A DNA stretch of 18,064 nt from Burkholderiales bacterium (GCA_014379045.1 JACMMK010000378.1:1-18064); one strand, 5' to 3'; counted from the stretch's first letter, positions 7,106-14,622 are shown. Made by a program: numbers and translations. The notes: generated from the letters alone by a model not told the origin.

Positions 7106-7498
7106 CTAGCGCAACGGATCGGGATGAATCCAGTCGAAAATCCTTGCGCAAAGCCTGGAAAAGATCGGCACACGCGGTCCGCCCTGGAAGAACTCGGCAA
7201 GGATAAGGCGAGGCACGAAGGGCCTCATGACCAACAGCCAGACCGTCGCGCCACTCAACATTCCGAGCACGAGCGTAGCGATCATCGCCGGTGCGAAGCA
7301 CACGATGGCGAGTACGCCCGGTTGTGGAATAAGGTAGCTCAGAAAGAGCCCCAACCCGATCAGCGCCGCGATGGCGGGCGCGAACATGAACGTGAACAGG
7401 ATCAAGCACAAGGCTGGATACTTGTTGCACGGAAGACGCGCGTTGACTTTGTTGACTGAAGTCGTTGTTTCACTGCGCTTGCTCTGCGTGGAAGCCAT
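7106..7498 (-). CDS. Small two-helix membrane protein, unknown function
   Basis: A 130-aa protein from the ATG at 7496-7498. A polar, Ser/Thr/Lys-rich tail (1-27) is followed by two strongly hydrophobic segments, about 29-56 (ALCLILFTFMFAPAIAALIG onward) and 61-90 (GVLAIVCFAPAMIATLVLGM onward), then a basic, amphipathic tail ending in CARIFDWIHPDPLR. The length and placement of the hydrophobic runs are what make it credible as a gene. No Shine-Dalgarno is close to the ATG; an in-frame start at 7589-7591 would add 31 arginine-rich residues that look non-coding. I do not recognise the family. It lies downstream of the Bug receptor on the same strand, with 108 nt between, and may belong to the inserted segment rather than to the carboxylase locus. 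Confidence 0.5.
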   Translation of the reverse strand: MASTQSKRSETTTSVNKVNARLPCNKYPALCLILFTFMFAPAIAALIGLGLFLSYLIPQPGVLAIVCFAPAMIATLVLGMLSGATVWLLVMRPFVPRLILAEFFQGGPRVPIFSRLCARIFDWIHPDPLR

Positions 7499-7606
7499 TC
7501 GTTCGTTACGCCTGCTCAGGCCGTTCGGCCCATTCAGACGGGGGTCGCGCTTCGTGTCGCACGATCCACACAGCCGCGATCGCCGCGGCACGGGCAGCTG
7601 GCGGAC

Positions 7607-8575
7607 TCATAACCGGATGCCCAGTTCCCGCACCAGCCGACCCCACTTCTCGGCACCCTCGCGCATCGAGCGGGCCGCCTCCTCGGGGGTGCCGCCGGTG
7701 GGCTCGATGCCCTCGGCGGCCAAGGTCCTGCGCATCTCGGGGGAGGCGAGCGCGCGATTGATTTCGGTGTTCAACCGCGAGATCACCGGCTTCGGGGTCC
7801 CCGCCGGTGCCAGGATCGCAAACCAGCTCGCCGCCTGGTAGCCGGGCAAGCCGGACTCGGCCACGGTCGGCACGTCCGGTGCCGCCGCCGAACGCTGCGC
7901 GCCGGTCACCGCCAGCGCGCGCAGTCGCTTCTGCGCAAGCTGCGGCAGGGCAGACGGGAACGGGGCGAACATGACCTGAATATGCCCGCCGATCAGGTCC
8001 GTCAACGCCGGCCCGGCACCCTTATACGGCACATGTGCGATGCGCGTTCCGGTCAACGACTTGAACTGCTCGGCGAACAGATGATTCCAGGTACCGTTGC
8101 CGGCCGAGCCGTAGGCAAGCGCATCCGGTCGCGCGCGCGCCAGCGCAATCAGGTCGCGCACCGTCTTCACCGGCAGCGACACGTGCACGACGAGCATGCC
8201 CGCCGGCTCCGAGACCAGGATGATCGGCTCGAAGTCCTTCAGCGGATCGTAGGGCAGATTCGGGTACAGGCTCGCGCCCACCAGGATGTTGCCGAACGAG
8301 GCGAACACGATCGTGTAGCCGTCGGGCGGCGCCTTGGCGACGGCCGCCACACCGACGGTGCCCCCGGCTCCGCCCCGGTTCTCGATCAGCACCGGCTGTC
8401 CGAACTCGTGCGCGAGATGCTGACCGATCAGACGCGCCTGGATGTCGGTGTTTCCCCCGGGCGTGAATGGGACGATCAGCCGGATCGGCTTCGACGGCCA
8501 GATTTGCGCGAACGCCGGCGTCGCCGCGATCTGAACGACGACACCGGAGAGCAGCACTGCGAGGTATCGAGCCAC
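7607..8575 (-). CDS. Bug/TctC-family periplasmic solute-binding receptor
   Basis: A 322-aa protein with a Sec signal peptide (MARYLAVLLSGVVVQIAATP, cleavage likely after AFA at 23). The mature part starts QIWPSKPIRLIVPFTPGGNT, the hallmark of Bug receptors, and continues with RLIGQHLAHEFGQPVLIENR, GAGGTVGV, AKAPPDGYTIVF and AHVPYKGAGPALTDLIGGHI. Bug proteins bind carboxylates in the periplasm, through two water molecules to the carboxylate, and hand them to tripartite tricarboxylate transporters or act as sensors. No TctA/TctB membrane partner is in the window. The start is GTG at 8573-8575 with GGGAGG seven nt upstream. It begins 17 nt after the CT2 stop, so it is cotranscribed with CT2. The context suggests that the carboxylase substrate, or its precursor, is an organic acid taken up from outside. 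Confidence 0.95.
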   Translation of the reverse strand: MARYLAVLLSGVVVQIAATPAFAQIWPSKPIRLIVPFTPGGNTDIQARLIGQHLAHEFGQPVLIENRGGAGGTVGVAAVAKAPPDGYTIVFASFGNILVGASLYPNLPYDPLKDFEPIILVSEPAGMLVVHVSLPVKTVRDLIALARARPDALAYGSAGNGTWNHLFAEQFKSLTGTRIAHVPYKGAGPALTDLIGGHIQVMFAPFPSALPQLAQKRLRALAVTGAQRSAAAPDVPTVAESGLPGYQAASWFAILAPAGTPKPVISRLNTEINRALASPEMRRTLAAEGIEPTGGTPEEAARSMREGAEKWGRLVRELGIRL

Positions 8576-8592
8576 GACTCGCCCTCCCGCGT

Positions 8593-10128
8593 TCAGTAAC
8601 TCGTCGGCCAGTTACGCAGCAGATGCTGGCCGACCCCCCCACTCAGGCGCAGCCGATGCACCTCGAGCGTGCGGATCAGATACTCGCGCGTATCGCGCGG
8701 ATCGATCACATTCTGCGCCTCGAACAACTCGGCCAGTCCCCATGCCGACGTATCGCGTTCGATCTCGGCCTTGAGCACCTTGAACCGTTCCGGATCGTCC
8801 TCGAACTTGACGCCGTGGAGCACGTTCACCGATACGGCCGCGTCCATGAAGCCCAGGTCCGCCATCGGCCAGCAGGCGAGTTCATCGGCGTTGCGCCCGC
8901 CACCCATGTTGATGTATGCCTGACCATAGCTCTTGCGCAGGATCACCGTCACCTTCGGCACCGTCACCTGCGACAGCGCGTTCATCCAGTTGATCACCTT
9001 GCCCGGCATGCCGCGGATCTCGCCTTCGACCCCGATCAGGAACCCCGGCACATCGACCAGGAACACCAGCGGCACGTTGAACGAGTCGCACAGCACCATG
9101 AAACTCGTGACCTTCTGGCACGCATCGGCATCGAGCGCACCGCCCTTGAACATCGGGTTGCTCGCGATGAAACCGACGGTCTTGCCGTCCAAGCGGGCGA
9201 GTACCGTCGCCACCGACTTGCCGTAGCGTTCCTTCAGTTCGAACGACGAGCCGGTATCGGCGATCGCGGCGATCACCTTGCGCACGTCGTAGACCTGGCT
9301 GCGCGACTCGGGCAGCAGATCGAACAGGTTGTGGCACGCGTCGTCCGAACCCGGCGGGACCGCGCACTCCGGGGGCGGCAGCGCGTGATGACTGGGCATA
9401 TAGGACAGGAAGCGCCGGATCGCGGCCAGCGCCTGCTCGTCTGTGTCGACCGCAAGGTCGGCGAGGCCCGATACCCCCGTCAGCAGCTTCCAGCCGCCGA
9501 GTTCCTCCGGCTCGATCGGGCGATTGATCGCGATCGACGTGACGCTGGGGCTCGCGATCGCCATGATCGCGCCCTTGCGCATCACGACGAAATCGGACAT
9601 CGCCGAATACCATGTCGACGAACCGTAGCACTGGCCGAGCAGCGCAGAGGCCCACGGGCTTTCACGCAGACGCTGATACTCGGTCGGGTCCTGCGCGATG
9701 ATCGCGCGGCCGGCCGCACCCATCCGGTCCGGCATGCGCGCGCCGCTCGACTCGCCGAGGAACACCAGCGGCATGCCGCGCTTCGACGCGGCCTGCTTCA
9801 CGTGCTTGATCTTCTTCATGTTGATGACCGCGGACGAGGCACCGAGCACGGTGAAGTCGTTCGACACGACGCCGACCGGCCGCCCGTCGATACGCGCGAA
9901 CCCGGCGACTTTGCCGTCGGCCGGCGTCTTGTGCTTGACCTCGGGCCGGTTGCTGCGCGCGAACAGTCCGGACTCGATGAAGCTTCCCGGATCGATCAGG
10001 TGGTCGATGCGCTCGCGCGCGTTCAGCAATCCTTCGGCGTGACGCCTGGCGAGCTTTTCCGCACCACCCATCGCGAGCGCCTCGGCGGTTTTCCGGCCGA
10101 GTTCGTCAATCAGCTTTTCGAAGGGCAC
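8593..10128 (-). CDS. Acyl-CoA carboxylase carboxyltransferase subunit (CT2), altered N-domain motif
   Basis: A 511-aa carboxyltransferase of the PccB family. N-domain: NARERIDHLIDPGSFIESGL (36-55), GESSGARMPDRMG (125-137), EELGGWKLL (208-216) and RRFLSYMP (238-245). C-domain: FIASNPMFKGGALDADA (320-336), LCDSFNVPLVFLVDVPGF (346-363), RKSYGQAYINMGGGRN (398-413). Where ordinary family members have an AGGA/AGGP glycine pair (as in CT1, 176-182), it reads CYGSST (167-172), the same kind of change as in CT3. Its C-terminus GGVGQHLLRNWPTSY is nearly shared with CT3 and absent from CT1. The start is GTG at 10126-10128 with AGAGGAG just upstream. It is the first gene of a leftward pair with the Bug receptor, divergent from CT3, and downstream of the second operator copy. 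The substrate is unknown. Confidence 0.92.
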   Translation of the reverse strand: MPFEKLIDELGRKTAEALAMGGAEKLARRHAEGLLNARERIDHLIDPGSFIESGLFARSNRPEVKHKTPADGKVAGFARIDGRPVGVVSNDFTVLGASSAVINMKKIKHVKQAASKRGMPLVFLGESSGARMPDRMGAAGRAIIAQDPTEYQRLRESPWASALLGQCYGSSTWYSAMSDFVVMRKGAIMAIASPSVTSIAINRPIEPEELGGWKLLTGVSGLADLAVDTDEQALAAIRRFLSYMPSHHALPPPECAVPPGSDDACHNLFDLLPESRSQVYDVRKVIAAIADTGSSFELKERYGKSVATVLARLDGKTVGFIASNPMFKGGALDADACQKVTSFMVLCDSFNVPLVFLVDVPGFLIGVEGEIRGMPGKVINWMNALSQVTVPKVTVILRKSYGQAYINMGGGRNADELACWPMADLGFMDAAVSVNVLHGVKFEDDPERFKVLKAEIERDTSAWGLAELFEAQNVIDPRDTREYLIRTLEVHRLRLSGGVGQHLLRNWPTSY

Positions 10129-10219
10129 GACTTGCTCCTCTGGCGTGCGTGTCGGCGCATTCCTGCCCGCGCGCTTCTGATGCAGTCAGCTTACCCAATC
10201 GCGCTGTCTGTTTCTACCG

Positions 10220-10233
10220 GATTGTCAACAATC
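10220..10233. promoter_or_regulatory. Predicted GntR operator GATTGT-CA-ACAATC (copy 2)
   Basis: The same 14-bp palindrome as at 3729-3742, read from the opposite strand, in the 292-bp gap between the divergent CT2 and CT3 genes. It lies 92 nt from the CT2 start and about 187 nt from the CT3 start. On the minus strand it contains a TTGACA (10228-10223) that could be the CT2 -35, though the -10 at the right distance is poor. On the plus strand CACAAT (10237-10242) just after it could be a -10 for CT3. The exact repetition of a long palindrome at the two divergent promoters is the main evidence that both belong to one GntR regulon. Confidence 0.72.
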
Positions 10234-10420
10234 ATGCACAATAACCCCGTCGAACCAGGGCGTGTCGACTCTTCGCTCGCGTGACGTCGTCGGCGCCGCG
10301 TGGCCAGCGTGCAGCGCGCGGTCGCGCAAACTGCGCCACGTGGGAGGCGCCTTTGCAGAGGACGACCCGTGCGCGCTTCGACTGATCGGCAGCACGGCGA
10401 TGTTTCCGGAAAGGACTGCA

Positions 10421-11959
10421 ATGCCCGCGCATGAGGAACTGCACACTGAACTCGATCGTCGACGCGCGCGCGCGCGCTCGATGGGAGGCACCGACAAGCT
10501 CGAGAAGCGGCGTGCGCGCGGACAGCTGAACGCCGAGGAACGGCTCGCGCTGCTGGTCGACCCGGGCAGCTTCCGCGAGTCCGGACTGCTCGGCGAGTCG
10601 AGCGTGTTCGCGGCCGACCGCGACAAGACGCCGCGCGACGGCAAGATCGTCGGCTTCGGCCGGATCGACGGGCGCGAGGTCGGCGTGGTCGTCAACGACT
10701 TCACGGTGAAGGGCGCATCGACCAGTGCGACGAACTCGAAGAAGATGGGTCACGTACGACGCACCGCGATGGAATGCGGGATGCCGTTCGTCCACGTCGG
10801 CGAATCGACCGGCGCGCGGATGCCCGACACGATGGGCGCGAAAGGGATGGGCAACCTGCTTGGCAACGATCCGCAGCAGTTTCGTCGCACCCGCGACAAC
10901 CCCTGGGCCGCCGCCGCACTCGATACCGCGTTCGGATCGTCGGCGTGGATGTGCTGCTGCGCGGATTTCGCCGTGATGCGCAAAGGCTCGATCATGTCGG
11001 TATCGAGCCCGCGCCTGGTCTCGATGGCGGTCGGCCAGAAGGTCGATCTCGAGGAACTCGGCGGGTGGCGGCTGCATGCCGACACCACCGGGCTGATCGA
11101 TTGCATCGTCGATACCGATGCAGAAGCGATGGCGGCGTTGCGCCGCTTCCTGTCGTACATGCCCGGTCACAACATGGAAGCGCCGCCGGTGCACGACATC
11201 GCGCCGGGTTCGGGCACCGACCAGGAACGCATCCTCGACCTGCTGCCTGAGAAGCGCACCCAGGTCTACGACATGCGCGCGATCCTCGCGGTGATCTTCG
11301 ACAGCGACAGCCTGTTCGAGCTGAAGCCGCGCTTCGGCAAGTCTGCGGTGGCCGCACTCGCGCGCCTGGCCGGGCGCACGGTCGGCGTGATCGCCAACAA
11401 TCCGCACTCGGCCGGTGGCGCCCTGACCGTCGACGCGATCCGCAAGATCATCGACTTCACCGTGCTGTGCGATTCGTTCAACATCCCGATGGTGCGCTTC
11501 ATGGACACGCCCGGGTTCGTCGTCGGGCTCGAAGCCGAACGTCGCGGCGCGCCCGGCTTCATCATGAACTTCATGAACGCGACCTCGCTGGTCACCGTGC
11601 CGACGATCACCGTGCTCGCGCGCAAGGCCTACGGCCGCGCGTATGTCGCGATGGGCGGCGGGCGCAACAACGACGAGATGATCGCCTGGCCCGGCGCCGA
11701 GATCAGCTTCATGGACCCGGCCGCTTCGACCAGCATCGTCCACGGCATCTCGCCCGGCGACGCTGGATGGGACGCGGCCTTCACCGACATCGCGAAGGAC
11801 AGCGAGGTCTGGGACCTCGCCTCGATGTACTCGGCGCAGAACGTGATCAAGCCGCAGGAGACCCGCCAGTACCTGATCGAGATGTTCGACGTCTACCGGC
11901 GGCGCCGCTCGGGCGGCATCGGTCAGCATCTGATGCGTGCGTGGCCGACCAGCCAGTGA
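10421..11959 (+). CDS. Acyl-CoA carboxylase carboxyltransferase subunit (CT3), altered N-domain motif
   Basis: A 512-aa PccB-family protein. N-domain: NAEERLALLVDPGSFRESGL (37-56), GESTGARMPDTMG (127-139), DLEELGGWRL (209-218), RRFLSYMPGH (241-250). C-domain: VIANNPHSAGGALTVDA (323-339), LCDSFNIPMVRFMDTPGF (349-366), RKAYGRAYVAMGGGRNNDEM (401-420). The position of the usual AGGA/AGGP glycines is AFGSSA (170-175), followed by an unusual run of three cysteines, CCC (178-180). The ATG at 10421 has AAAGGA five nt upstream; an in-frame ATG at 10400 lacks one. Its stop overlaps the GTG of the biotin carboxylase by 4 nt, so the two are translationally coupled. It aligns closely with CT2 through its whole length, including the C-terminal GGIGQHLMRAWPTSQ, so CT2 and CT3 are a divergently placed paralogous pair. 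Confidence 0.92.
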   Translation: MPAHEELHTELDRRRARARSMGGTDKLEKRRARGQLNAEERLALLVDPGSFRESGLLGESSVFAADRDKTPRDGKIVGFGRIDGREVGVVVNDFTVKGASTSATNSKKMGHVRRTAMECGMPFVHVGESTGARMPDTMGAKGMGNLLGNDPQQFRRTRDNPWAAAALDTAFGSSAWMCCCADFAVMRKGSIMSVSSPRLVSMAVGQKVDLEELGGWRLHADTTGLIDCIVDTDAEAMAALRRFLSYMPGHNMEAPPVHDIAPGSGTDQERILDLLPEKRTQVYDMRAILAVIFDSDSLFELKPRFGKSAVAALARLAGRTVGVIANNPHSAGGALTVDAIRKIIDFTVLCDSFNIPMVRFMDTPGFVVGLEAERRGAPGFIMNFMNATSLVTVPTITVLARKAYGRAYVAMGGGRNNDEMIAWPGAEISFMDPAASTSIVHGISPGDAGWDAAFTDIAKDSEVWDLASMYSAQNVIKPQETRQYLIEMFDVYRRRRSGGIGQHLMRAWPTSQ

Positions 11960-13347
11960 GCGGCGGCCTGGGCCGATACGGCGTGCGCAAGGTCCTGGTC
12001 GCCAATCGCGGCGAGATCGCCTGTCGCGTGATCCGCAGTTGCCGGACGCTGGGGCTCGCGGTGGCGACCGTGCACTCCGAAGCCGACGCGAACGCGCGAC
12101 ATGTCGCGCTCGCCGACCAGTCGGTGCTGATCGGGCCCGCGCCGGCAACGCAGAGCTACCTGCTCGCCGAGCGCGTGCTCGCGGCAGCGCGCGAAACCGA
12201 TTCCGATGCGGTGCACCCCGGCTACGGCTTTCTCTCCGAGAACGCGCAGTTCGCGCGTGCGGTCGAAGCTGCCGGCTTGCGCTGGATCGGGCCGGATCCC
12301 AAGAGCATCGACGACATGGGCGACAAGGAATGTGCACGCCGCCTCGCGCGCACTGCCGGCGTACCGGTGTTGCCCGGCAGCGAGCGCTTCTCACCCGAGG
12401 CCGTCGCAGGGCTCGAGGCGGCCGGCGTCGACGTCGGCTATCCGCTGCTGGTCAAGGCCGCGGCGGGCGGCGGCGGCATCGGTATGCGTCGCGTCGATCG
12501 TGCGGAAGACCTGGCGGCCGCGGTGACCGCGACGCAGTCGATGGCCGCGCGCGCGTTCGGCGACGGTACGATCTATCTGGAACGGTTCATCGACGAAGCC
12601 CGCCATGTCGAAGTGCAGGTGTTCGGTTTCGGCGACGGTCGCGGCGTGCACGTGCATGAGCGCGATTGCTCGGTGCAGCGCAGGTTCCAGAAGGTGGTCG
12701 AGGAGAGTCCTGCGCCGGGGGTCGACGCCGCCACGCGCGCGGCGATGTTCGAGGCGTCGGTGCGCCTGGTCGAACAGGAAAATTACCGGGGTGCCGGCAC
12801 GATCGAGTTCGTCGTCGACGCGCGGACCCGGCAGTTCTTCTTCCTCGAGATGAACACCCGCATCCAGGTCGAGCACCCGGTGACCGAGATGAACACCGGA
12901 CTCGATCTCGTGGCGATGCAGATACTGCTGGCCGCGGGCGCACCGCTGCCGCTCGCTACCCAGACCGGGGTCACGCCGCACGGGCACACGATCGAATGCC
13001 GGATCTACGCCGAACGACCGGCGAAGAACTTCCTGCCGTCGACCGGAACGCTGACGCGCTTCGCGTTACCGGCGCAGGATGCCGGGCTGCGCATCGACAC
13101 CGGCGTGCACGAGGGCGACCCGGTGACCCATTTCTACGATCCGATGATCGCGAAGGTGATCGCGCACGCTGACGATCGGCCCGCGGCGTTGGCCACGATG
13201 CAGGCCGCACTCGCCGCAAGCCGGATCGAAGGCGTCGAGACCAACCTCGCGTTCCTGCAGCGCGTACTCGCGCACCCGGAGTTCGTGGCGGGACGGGCAA
13301 CCACCCGCTTCATCGAGCGCTTCAAAGCCGAGTTGCTGACGTCCTGA
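11956..13347 (+). CDS. Biotin carboxylase subunit of acyl-CoA carboxylase (no carrier domain)
   Basis: A 463-aa ATP-grasp enzyme that carboxylates biotin on a carrier protein using ATP and bicarbonate. Motifs: KVLVANRGEIACRVIRSC (12-29), HPGYGFLSEN (87-96), the ATP glycine loop GGGGIGM (171-177), HERDCSVQRR (234-243), the metal and catalytic stretch FLEMNTRIQVEHPVTE (296-311), and the biotin carboxylase C-domain from about 340 (ECRIYAE, FYDPMIAKVI). All catalytic residues I can check are present. It stops after the BC domains; the fused BT and biotinyl domains of PccA/MccA are absent, so it needs a separate carrier, probably the 73-aa protein at 3446. The chosen GTG overlaps the CT3 stop as GTGA; a GTG at 11983, giving a start just before KVLVANRGE, is also possible. 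The gene is followed directly by a hairpin. Confidence 0.95.
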   Translation: MSGGLGRYGVRKVLVANRGEIACRVIRSCRTLGLAVATVHSEADANARHVALADQSVLIGPAPATQSYLLAERVLAAARETDSDAVHPGYGFLSENAQFARAVEAAGLRWIGPDPKSIDDMGDKECARRLARTAGVPVLPGSERFSPEAVAGLEAAGVDVGYPLLVKAAAGGGGIGMRRVDRAEDLAAAVTATQSMAARAFGDGTIYLERFIDEARHVEVQVFGFGDGRGVHVHERDCSVQRRFQKVVEESPAPGVDAATRAAMFEASVRLVEQENYRGAGTIEFVVDARTRQFFFLEMNTRIQVEHPVTEMNTGLDLVAMQILLAAGAPLPLATQTGVTPHGHTIECRIYAERPAKNFLPSTGTLTRFALPAQDAGLRIDTGVHEGDPVTHFYDPMIAKVIAHADDRPAALATMQAALAASRIEGVETNLAFLQRVLAHPEFVAGRATTRFIERFKAELLTS

Positions 13348-13350
13348 CTG

Positions 13351-13372
13351 CGCCGGTCCACTGCGACCGGCG
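13351..13372 (+). terminator. Hairpin directly after the biotin carboxylase gene
   Basis: A perfect 8-bp inverted repeat CGCCGGTC / GACCGGCG with the 6-nt loop CACTGC begins 3 nt after the stop codon. The position suits transcript termination or 3' end protection. There is no T-tract after it, so if it terminates, it does so weakly or with Rho. Confidence 0.5.
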
Positions 13373-13422
13373 GCTAGGCTGGGCCAGGAAGCCGAGCGGC
13401 CTCGACCGCTTCTGCGCTGGCT

Positions 13423-13617
13423 CAGCCCTCCATCCGGCCTGCCGGCGGCAGTCAGGCGCTCGACGCGGCGGAACAGCTCCTGGTGCTTCAACTCCTCGTC
13501 GGTGAAGCGCACCAGGGCTTCGAGCTTGGTCTGATCGCCGAGCCAGTGGTCGCGGCTGATGTCGAGAATCTTGGCGCCGACGAACCGTTCGGCCAGGCCA
13601 CCCGGACCATCCGCCAT
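13423..13617 (-). pseudogene. Remnant of a ferritin-like protein gene
   Basis: About 65 codons read on the minus strand, from an ATG at 13615-13617, as a convincing fragment of a ferritin-like/diiron fold protein: RFVGAKILDISRDHWLGDQT followed by KLEALVRFTDEELKHQELFR, with an E-x-x-H iron-binding pair (Glu42, His45). After about residue 62 the frame becomes Arg/Ser/Gly-rich and runs antisense into the biotin carboxylase gene, so the C-terminal part is gone, and only a short basic stretch precedes it, so the N-terminal part is gone too. Intact relatives that I recall from Burkholderiales carry this motif inside a protein of some 250-300 residues. It looks like a scar left by a rearrangement at the junction between the carboxylase locus and the housekeeping operon. 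Confidence 0.5.
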
Positions 13618-13692
13618 GACCGATCGACCTGATCGTTTGCTCGATACGCCGGAAGAAGCGACGGCTGGCCGCAATCGCGCGCAGCGCGCTGC

Positions 13693-14622
13693 TCAGTAGC
13701 CGCGCTGCACATCCACGACATTGAGCAGCGCCCCGCCCGCCCGCCATTGCCGCAGATTCTCCACCACCAGGATCGCCGCGGTCGCCACGCTGGTCAGACT
13801 GGCCACATGCGGGGTAATCAGAACGCGCGGATGGTGCCAGAACGCGTGCCCGGCCGGCAGCGGTTCGACGTCGAACACATCGAGCGTCGCCCCGGCGAGC
13901 TGGCCGCTGTCGAGCGCGGCGATCAGGTCACCTTCGACGACATGCGCGCCACGCGCGACATTCACCAGATGGCTGCCGCGCGGCATCTGCGCGAACGTCT
14001 GCGCATCGAGAATGCCTCGGGTCTCGGGGGTCAGCGGCAACAAACAGACCAGTATCTGCGTTGCGGCCAAGAACGCGCTGAGGCCGGCTTCTCCCGCGAA
14101 GGTTTCGAGACCGGCAACGGTACGGATCGTCCGTGACCAGCCACGTACCTCGAAACCCAGTGCGGTGAGCGCCAGCGCCGCGCGCGCGCCCAGTGCCCCC
14201 AGCCCCATCACGCCGACGACGCGGCCGGCTGCCGACGGCCGTACCCGTTTCTCCCAGCGCGCCTCGCGCTGCAAATGCGCGTAATGATCGAGATCGCAGT
14301 GGTGACGCAGCACCGCGGCGATCACGAATTCGGTCATCGACACGGCAAGATCCGGGTCCACCATCCGCACCAGTGGCACCTGCCGCGGATACAGGGGGTC
14401 ACCGAGCGTGCCGTCGACGCCGGCGCCGAGCGAGAACACTGCGCGCAGGTTCGGGTAGCGCGCGAGATCACCCTCAGGGTGGCGCCAGACGAACGCGACC
14501 TCGATATCCTCGAGTGCACCCGTGTCGGGCCAGACCCGTACGTCGAGCGTCGGATCGAGTTTGCGAAACGCGTCGCGCCAGGAGGCGCCGTTCTCGGTCG
14601 GGGTGATCACCAGCAGAACCAT
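13693..14622 (-). CDS. ghrA: D-2-hydroxyacid dehydrogenase, GhrA-like (glyoxylate/hydroxypyruvate reductase)
   Basis: A 309-aa NAD(P)-dependent dehydrogenase of the short GhrA branch (usual length about 310). It has the N-terminal substrate segment NLRAVFSLGAGVDG (58-71), the Rossmann loop GLGALG (140-145) within VVGVMGLGALGARAALALTA, and the three catalytic residues Arg224 (NVARG), Glu253 (DVEPLP) and His272 (TPHVAS). GhrA enzymes reduce glyoxylate and hydroxypyruvate to glycolate and glycerate; close homologues act on other 2-keto acids, so the exact substrate is open. The ATG at 14620-14622 has GGAG eight nt upstream and starts MVLLVITPTENG; a longer in-frame start at 14718 adds 32 residues with no counterpart in the family. 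It lies 121 nt after zapE on the same strand, so it may be a separate unit or read through from the odh operon. Confidence 0.85.
   Translation of the reverse strand: MVLLVITPTENGASWRDAFRKLDPTLDVRVWPDTGALEDIEVAFVWRHPEGDLARYPNLRAVFSLGAGVDGTLGDPLYPRQVPLVRMVDPDLAVSMTEFVIAAVLRHHCDLDHYAHLQREARWEKRVRPSAAGRVVGVMGLGALGARAALALTALGFEVRGWSRTIRTVAGLETFAGEAGLSAFLAATQILVCLLPLTPETRGILDAQTFAQMPRGSHLVNVARGAHVVEGDLIAALDSGQLAGATLDVFDVEPLPAGHAFWHHPRVLITPHVASLTSVATAAILVVENLRQWRAGGALLNVVDVQRGY

Noticed and set aside
6803..7459. A 218-codon plus-strand frame and overlapping minus-strand frames in the gene-poor stretch
   Set aside because: No motif, poor start sites, and Arg/Glu/His-rich tails; the part over 7106-7459 is antisense to the hydrophobic protein, which is more convincing.
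6500..7600. Possible insertion sequence or CRISPR array in the less GC-rich stretch
   Set aside because: No transposase motif, terminal inverted repeats, target duplications or regularly spaced repeats were visible.
8467..10284. A 605-codon open frame on the plus strand, antisense to CT2
   Set aside because: It is the mirror frame of CT2, with the same low-complexity Arg/His/Asp composition and no recognisable motif.
10232..12394. A 720-codon open frame on the minus strand, antisense to CT3 and the biotin carboxylase
   Set aside because: It is antisense to two genes with complete family motifs. The translation is Arg/His/Ala-rich with no domain, as expected for the mirror frame of high-GC coding DNA.
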